Below, piece by piece: positions 58,201 through 64,000 of a stretch of DNA of 64,000 bases; position 1 is the stretch's first letter; each line of letters starts with the position of its first letter. A model generated the notes under the pieces. The model was given only the letters and a program-made list of their open reading frames with translations. It made no database searches and was not told the origin of the DNA. Source of the DNA: Conus ventricosus (taxonomy: Eukaryota; Mollusca; Gastropoda; Neogastropoda; Conidae); assembly GCA_018398815.1 (NCBI GenBank), contig CM031626.1, positions 39,227,654-39,291,653 of the forward strand, given 5' to 3'. The translations under genes and the position numbers were made by a program.

Positions 58201-59394
58201 TAATCCTTAGGCCAGTTAATACCAGAACAGCGCTGTCTTTTCATATTTCATGGGTCATCGCGAACAGTGTGTCCGCGAGCTTTGCTGAGTCTTTCAATGG
58301 CTCTTTGGGCTTTGGGCCGCTGGGGATTGGATGACTTATTCTGGGGGTCATTGTTTTTATTCTGCTTGCAATTTACTGGCCAGAAGTTATGTCGTTTTGC
58401 CAACCTTCTGGTTTCATTTCTGCAACAAGATTCATAGTTGTAGTTCATTTATTGTTCTTCCTGGAGTCTTGAGGTAGAGGTAGCATGTATAAACCCAGTG
58501 CCAACAGAACGTCTACTTTTGATCTTGCGTATTGTAAAACATCTTGGTTACCTTTTTATACTTGAGGTAAATCAACTGTAGAATTAATGGCATCCTCAAA
58601 ATTTGTAAGTATTGTTTCTTGGGCATCAAAGCCAGTAGAAGGAATCAGTTATTGCTCGATTTGCCTGTGCTTGTGAACCTAGCAAACACCAAACGTAAGT
58701 ACGAATTAGAGTCATTTATTCGTTCTATTCTGCTTTAGTTAGGCCTTTAGAAGTGTCTAAGATAAAAATGTTGTCCATGCTGTTTTATGCTCTTGTCTAT
58801 GGACCGAGGTGATCAGCTGTGCCTGAAAGAGAAAGATGTGTTTGGAGGATTCCAATCTTACTTATACTTTCTGTGACGCCCCAATAATAAGGGGTGCCCT
58901 AAGCATGATTAAGATCGACTTTTGTCTAAAGTCTGTCTTGATGTTAATAGTGAATTCGTTACAGATTCTTTCAAAAGCCTTCATGTCTATTCTGTTGCTG
59001 AATGGATTAAACGGTTTGTCATTTGGTAATGGCGCTTGCAGTTCAGTCAAAATACGTCTGAAGGTGTAATAGAAATGAAATCTATACACTGACCTAACCA
59101 AAGGATTAGGATGATTTAAGTGATCAGCATACGACACTCCACACCAGTTGATGCACAAAACACAGCAAAGTTTAACTGGTTCTGATAAAACTGCATCGGA
59201 TGACTGAACCACACTTTTGCGATGTAGTCTTTTTTAACAGGGGGGTTAAGATATCTGCTTAATGGAGTACTTACCTTTTTATGAAAGGTGTCAGTCTGGG
59301 TCACAGAAATGTCGAGGGTGTCAGTTGTTATATTTTTAAGATTGTAGTGCGGCCCAACAGAATATTTTGCATCAGTATATTTGAATGCACTCAT
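58200..59394 (-). pseudogene. Copy 2: anchored conserved protein gene
   Basis: Counterpart of 30,384-31,591. The N-terminal third is best kept: MSAFKYTDAKYSVGPHYN at 59,394 and SVYRFHFYYTFRRILTEL in a second frame. The C-terminal half is broken. Confidence 0.8.
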
Positions 59395-59412
59395 TTTTAA
59401 TTTGTTTTAAAA

Positions 59413-59982
59413 ATGTTTGTAACAATAACAACTCAAGACCGCCCTTCGTTTTTAGAACATGCTATTAATAACGAATGCGGAACCAGAACGGTCGCGCTCC
59501 ATGAAATATTCTACAAAGTCGTATGGTTTAATATAAGCAAAGCCAAGGAGAATAATAAGATTAAAAAGTTAATAATAGAGGCCAATTAGTTAGCCAGTTA
59601 ACATACCTGATGGTTATTACGGGTTTTGCTCGCTAAAAGAAGCAATGAGTAACTTCGACATTGCTCTCAAACTTAACAATGCGAATCTGAAAACAATGTT
59701 GACCTTCAACTGAAGAAGAAGAAGTAGGGTACTATTTTGATAAAGAGCTAGCTAAAATGTTAGGCTTTCAACTGCAATCGGTCGTTCATAGTTTTAGAGT
59801 TACGTCAAACAAAACTACTTATGAGGGAGAAAATCCGCTCGATCTTGCATTACATTCATTACTCTATGTTCATTTGGATGAGCTGAGCACTGATGAAAAC
59901 TTATATGATGGAAGGCCCTCAACTGTTTTAAGAGCTCTTCCGTCAGGGAAAGCTGCTATTGCGATTATGAAATTATACAATT
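59413..59982 (+). pseudogene. Copy 2: penton-like gene, cut by gap
   Basis: Counterpart of 29,677-30,365; starts MFVTITTQDRPSFLEH, breaks near 59,570, then STDENLYDGRPSTVLRALPS runs into the N gap. Confidence 0.8.
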
Positions 59983-60082
59983 NNNNNNNNNNNNNNNNNN
60001 NNNNNNNNNNNNNNNNNNNNNNNNNNNNNNNNNNNNNNNNNNNNNNNNNNNNNNNNNNNNNNNNNNNNNNNNNNNNNNNNNN
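59983..60082. other. Assembly gap (100 N)
   Basis: Exactly 100 N, the usual placeholder for a scaffold join of unknown size. Sequence on the right is unrelated to the Polinton. Confidence 0.98.
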
Positions 60083-60159
60083 TAACATGCAGTTTGAAAC
60101 AGACACGAATTTTCGTCACCATTATTTATTCGCAAGTGTTACACAACAGCGGTTATGGG

Positions 60160-60325
60160 TCATTGTGTGGTGTGTGTGGTGTGGTGGTGTGTGTGTGTGT
60201 GTGTGTTGTGTGTGTTTGTGTGTTGTGTGTGTGTGTGTTGTGTGTGTGTGTGTGGTGTGTGTTGTGTGTGTGTGTGTGTGGTGTTAGTGTGTGTGTGTGT
60301 GTTGTGTGTGTGTGTGTGTTGGTTT
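60160..60325. repeat. GT microsatellite
   Basis: Impure GT tract with GTTG interruptions directly after the gap; likely why the assembly broke here. Confidence 0.9.
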
Positions 60326-61589
60326 ATCTGATTGTTTTAAATGTAAGAGTCTTTTGTATTTAGGGAGAGCACTATTGTTGAAAATTCAATGTCTGTTTCA
60401 AGTATATTTTACACTGGTTTTGGTGGTGCTCATTTTAATTTCACTTTGTATGATATTCAGCTATTGATAATGACTTGGTGTGTGCTTTAACTCTTTTGTT
60501 TCAGCAGTGCGTAACATTGTCCTTTAAACAGTTACTCTTTTGTTTCTGACATAGACTTATGGAAAGAAGTGCATATCAGCAGTAAAGAATATCCAATCAC
60601 TCGTCTCCACCCGACATCAGCCAGAAGAACTTGTAAACTAATTGATAACTTGCAAACCGGATCAGCCAGTGATGCTCAGGGTTTATCTGTTTTTTTTTTC
60701 ACTTCATGTCATGGGTTTGAAGGCAAAAAAAAAAAAGGAAGAAAAGGGAAGCAAAAATATAAATTTTTGATGAAGCTGACATATGGGGGAATGACTGACT
60801 GAACTGACTGAGCATATGGAGATGGCAAGGCCCTTCTTGTTTAATGATAATAGTAGCAGCAGAGACAACCTTTCTGTAATATCGGTGCTCGATCTTATAT
60901 CTGACTCTGAGCTCTCTGTTTCGTTGTTTGAATCTAAAAAAAAAAAATGGGAGCTGAATTCTTATTCTGTATTCCTGTAATTTTCAACTTAACTGCACTC
61001 TGACAACCTGAAACTCAAACTCATTAAATATTGAAAAACAGTCCAGCAGGTTTTCAGTTGACTTATTAAACCACCGTTGCCTTGTAGATTCATCGTTTAG
61101 GCAAGACTTCGTGTTTAAAAAGGTTCTCTTCGAAATTGGGCAATATATACTGAAAACATGTCTGCACATGTATCAACTAACAGCATTAGTTTTCATTTCG
61201 AAAAACAAAGTTTGGCGCAAGATTTGATGAATTGAAAAACGGCTATGACTTACCTATCAAACTCCACGCCCCTGGACATAAACCGTGACGTCACCTGAGG
61301 GGCTGTCTGAAATTCCTTTGATGTTAAGAAAATCAGTGAAGATTTTTAAGTCTGATCTCTGGTTCATTGAACCAACAAGTATTCCAGACACATAGGTTTG
61401 CTGAGACTAAAAGTTTATTTCATCTAGCACTCGGTTAGTGCTGTTGTGTGGTGTGTGTGGGGGGGGGGTGTTCTGTTCTTTTTTGGTTAGTTTGGTTTGT
61501 TATATTGTCAAAGTACATGTTATGGAAAAACCAACAACCTTGTAAAGAATGAAATGAATTGAAGCCAAGAACAATGGATCAATAATCAG
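60326..61589. other. Non-coding stretch
   Basis: Unique AT-rich DNA with short homopolymers; no gene recognised. Confidence 0.5.
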
Positions 61590-63390
61590 TGCGAGAACAA
61601 TCGAGAAAGGTATGGAAAAGGGAAACAGCAAACAAGCTTCACCACACTGAAAAACCTTCACCAAGACGCAAGCAAAACAGATCGGTCCAGTCATCGAGGA
61701 TACCTCAGGCGAGCTGCTGACAGAAGCTCCGCTGTTTTGTACAGATGGACCACAGTACTGCCAAGAACTTTACAACTACCCTAATACTGCCAGACCGACA
61801 GTCTGTTTGAGGGGGACTCACACCGATCAAGGGAATCCTTACCACTACCAGTATGAGAGAAGAAGTGCAGAAGCCATCGCCAGCCTTCCGGCAGGGAAAT
61901 CACCTGGAGAAGACAATATTCCAGCAGAGCAGCTCAAACATGGAGGAAGGAATTGGTCACTCTATAAACAACGATTTTTCAGAAGATCTGGAGGACAAAA
62001 ACAGGCCCACAGAATGGAACTCAATCACTCATCATCCCCCAGCCCAAAAAGGACTCTACGCCAATGCCAGAACTAACAGAACAATAATCTCCTTACCAAC
62101 CACCATTAAAATCATGCTCAGAGTCATCTGAATCGACTGAAGAAAGAGGCGGAAGAACACCTGGCGGAAGAACAAGCTGGATTCAGGGCAGGCAAAGCAC
62201 AGTAGAACAGATCTTCACCTGCCGGATACTGATGAGAAAACATCTGCAACATCAATCGACCTGTTCCACAACTGTTCATTGACTTTTAGGAAAGCGTTGA
62301 ACAGGTAGTGGCACAAGGGTCCTTGGCAGGGCTCAGAAAGTTTGGCATATAGGAGGGTCTCAGTCCAAACCATCCAGGCTCGGTATAACACCGCCAGCAG
62401 CGCAGTCCCTCCTCAACACCCAGATAGGGGACTACTTCAAACCACAGTTTGAGTCCGTCAATGCTGCCTGCTATCTCCCTTACTGTTCAATCTTTTCCTG
62501 GAAAACATCATGCGTGAAACCCTCCATGACTTCCACTCCACTGTCTCCATCGGAGGAAGAACCAACATAATCAGAGGTACGCAGAAGACATCGACCCTGA
62601 TTGAGCACACGAAGAACTACAAGAACCTGACAAAGAGTCAGGAAGAAGGGCGGTCATATGGAATGGAATTACACAGAAAAAAGCAAGTCCTGGTCAACAC
62701 ACAACCAACACCCATCTGAAATTCTACATGACCGGACAACAGCTTGAAGAAGTGGCCTTTCAATACCTTGCGCCACTCCTCACCAAAGAACGTCGCTCTA
62801 CAACAGAAATCAAGACCAGACTAGCGATCTGAAACAGCAGCAAATGCAAAGCTACACAAGATCGAAGGCAAAGATCACTTTCCTACAAAGATGAAGCTGT
62901 ACAAGTCCAGGTGCTGTCCATCCTTCTGTAATGGCTGCGAAAGCTGGACCATGACAGCAAGACCACCAAGAGAATTCCAGACGTTTGAAACTAAATTGCT
63001 TCAGGCGCTATTGCCTCGGGATCTCTTGGCAAGACCGTAAGACAAACAACCTTGTGAGGAGCCATCTAACATCACTGCAGGCCCCCCCAAGAGACCTCTC
63101 TTGCAACAGTCAATAAGATGAAGCTGTCGTGTTCGGGCAAGTCATACGCCCAATTCCCTGTCCCAAAACAGTTCATCCAGGCACGCTGGGAGGTGGCAGA
63201 CGAAGGGGTACGACAAGCAAAATGCCTGGTTGGACAACATCAAGAATGGACCAGAATGGATGTACCCTACGCTGATGCGACAGGCAGAGGACGCCAGGAT
63301 GGCGTGCCTGGCTTCGATAGTGTCTCTCATCTCTCCTCTACGCCATCATGTGCCAAAGAGCAAGATGATTATGATGAATGATGTTTATGA
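61590..63390 (+). pseudogene. Dead LINE reverse transcriptase
   Basis: Plus-strand pieces of a non-LTR reverse transcriptase across several frames: VIEDTSGELLTEAPLF and YCQELYNYP (linker before RT), AGKSPGEDNIPAEQLKHGG (RT N-terminal block), a decayed motif A near 62,280, YAED in place of YADD near 62,580, and the C-terminal GCESWTMTARPPREFQTFET and DNIKNGPEWMYP. Stops and shifts are frequent. The layout resembles LINEs widespread in marine animals. Confidence 0.75.
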
Positions 63391-63434
63391 AGGAAAGGGA
63401 GTCAAGGCAAAACATGAAGCTATACCAGGCTTTC

Positions 63435-64000
63435 CTTTGCACAGCCTCCAGTGCCCCAGAGTGGGGAGCGCTGTCCCCTTAGGCGACATCCCTCCCAGGG
63501 TTCCCCAGAGTGGGAGCGCTGTCCTTAGATCACAGCCCTCCCAGTGCCCATATTGGGGAGCGCTGTTCTAAGGACACAGCCCTCCCAGTGCCCCACAGTG
63601 GGGCGCTGTCTTTAGCACAGCCCTGAGCCAGTGCCCCGAGTGGGGAGCGCTGTCCTTACACAGCCCTCCCAGTGCCCCACAGTGGGGAGCGCTGTCCATA
63701 GGCACAGCCCTCCCAGTGCCCCAGATCAGAGTGGGGAGCGCAGGTCCTTATCACAGCCCTTCCCAGTGCCACAGAGTGGGGAGCGACTGTCCTTAGCACA
63801 GCCCTCCCAGTGCCACTAGAGTGGGGAGCGCCTGTCCTAAGCACAGCCTCCCCAGTGCCCCAATGGGGAGCGCTGTCCTTAGCACAGCCTCTCCCAGTGC
63901 CTCCATATAGGGGAGCGCTGTCCTTAGCACAGCCCTCCCAGTGCCACAGAGAGGGGATCGCTGGGTCCTTAAGCACAGCCCAGCCAGTGCCCAGAGTGGG
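63435..64000. repeat. 43-bp satellite reaching the window end
   Basis: At least 12 units around CACAGCCCTCCCAGTGCCCC followed by AGAGTGGGGAGCGCTGTCCTTAG, with single-base variation, continuing beyond 64,000. It directly follows the LINE 3' end. Confidence 0.92.

Larger units (their letters stand above)
47965..59982. mobile_element. Polinton copy 2, inverted and decayed
   Basis: Carries the gene series of copy 1 in reverse order and orientation from the internal minisatellite (47,965) to the penton-like gene, where the N gap cuts it. Positions in the two copies sum to about 89,640-89,800 throughout, so internal lengths are kept. Many substitutions, indels and stops distinguish it, and its outer right-end region (46,390-47,960) is unrelated to copy 1. 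ATPase and the three genes' worth of sequence beyond the gap are not present in the window. Confidence 0.9.

Noticed and set aside
28045..61750. Pure palindromic assembly artefact of one Polinton
   Set aside because: Outer right-end regions of the two copies are unrelated and copy 2 has substitutions as well as indels; kept only as a caveat.

Overview
The window is non-bacterial, repeat-rich animal DNA. It carries long microsatellites, several minisatellite arrays, decayed non-LTR retrotransposons, a Ty3/gypsy-type LTR element, a tRNA-derived SINE, a MITE, one C2H2 zinc-finger gene and, as its centrepiece, a large Polinton/Maverick-type virus-like transposon. A marine invertebrate, most likely a mollusc, fits this mixture; that is inference, since no rRNA or mitochondrial marker is present. 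One 100-base run of N (59,983-60,082) marks a scaffold join. Many reading frames break by one base at homopolymers, which looks partly like long-read consensus error.

Layout. 1-1,560: dead non-LTR ORF2 with RNase H. 1,560-2,660: microsatellites. 2,664-8,850: G-rich minisatellite split by a 3,983-bp Ty3/gypsy-like LTR retrotransposon on the minus strand, with LTRs, a tRNA-Leu primer site, a polypurine tract and a 5-bp target duplication. 9,000-15,060: simple repeats, a SINE, and an SGNH-hydrolase/RT retroelement relic. 15,118-17,251: 45-bp and 44-bp tandem repeats. 17,640-19,330: zinc-finger gene, minus strand. 20,594-23,445: 46-bp satellite. 25,363-25,640: MITE. 25,700-26,660: CT-rich tandem array.

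28,045-43,274 is an essentially complete 15.2-kb Polinton-like element with terminal inverted repeats of about 190 bp, 5'-AG...CT-3' ends and an ATCCC target duplication. It encodes a packaging ATPase, a penton-like candidate, conserved membrane proteins, a hexon-like capsid candidate, a protein-primed family B DNA polymerase, a retroviral-type integrase and small accessory proteins. Genes are packed on both strands and start from short AT-rich divergent spacers. POLB and INT would replicate and integrate the DNA, and the ATPase and capsid candidates would package it. No adenain-like protease was recognised. Each terminal repeat opens with a roughly 90-bp hairpin whose arms differ between copies yet stay complementary.

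45,601-59,982 holds two tandem end-derivatives of the family and a second, inverted, heavily decayed element (about 48,000-59,982) with the same gene order, cut by the N gap. 61,590-63,390 is a dead LINE, and 63,440-64,000 is a satellite of about 43 bp running off the window.
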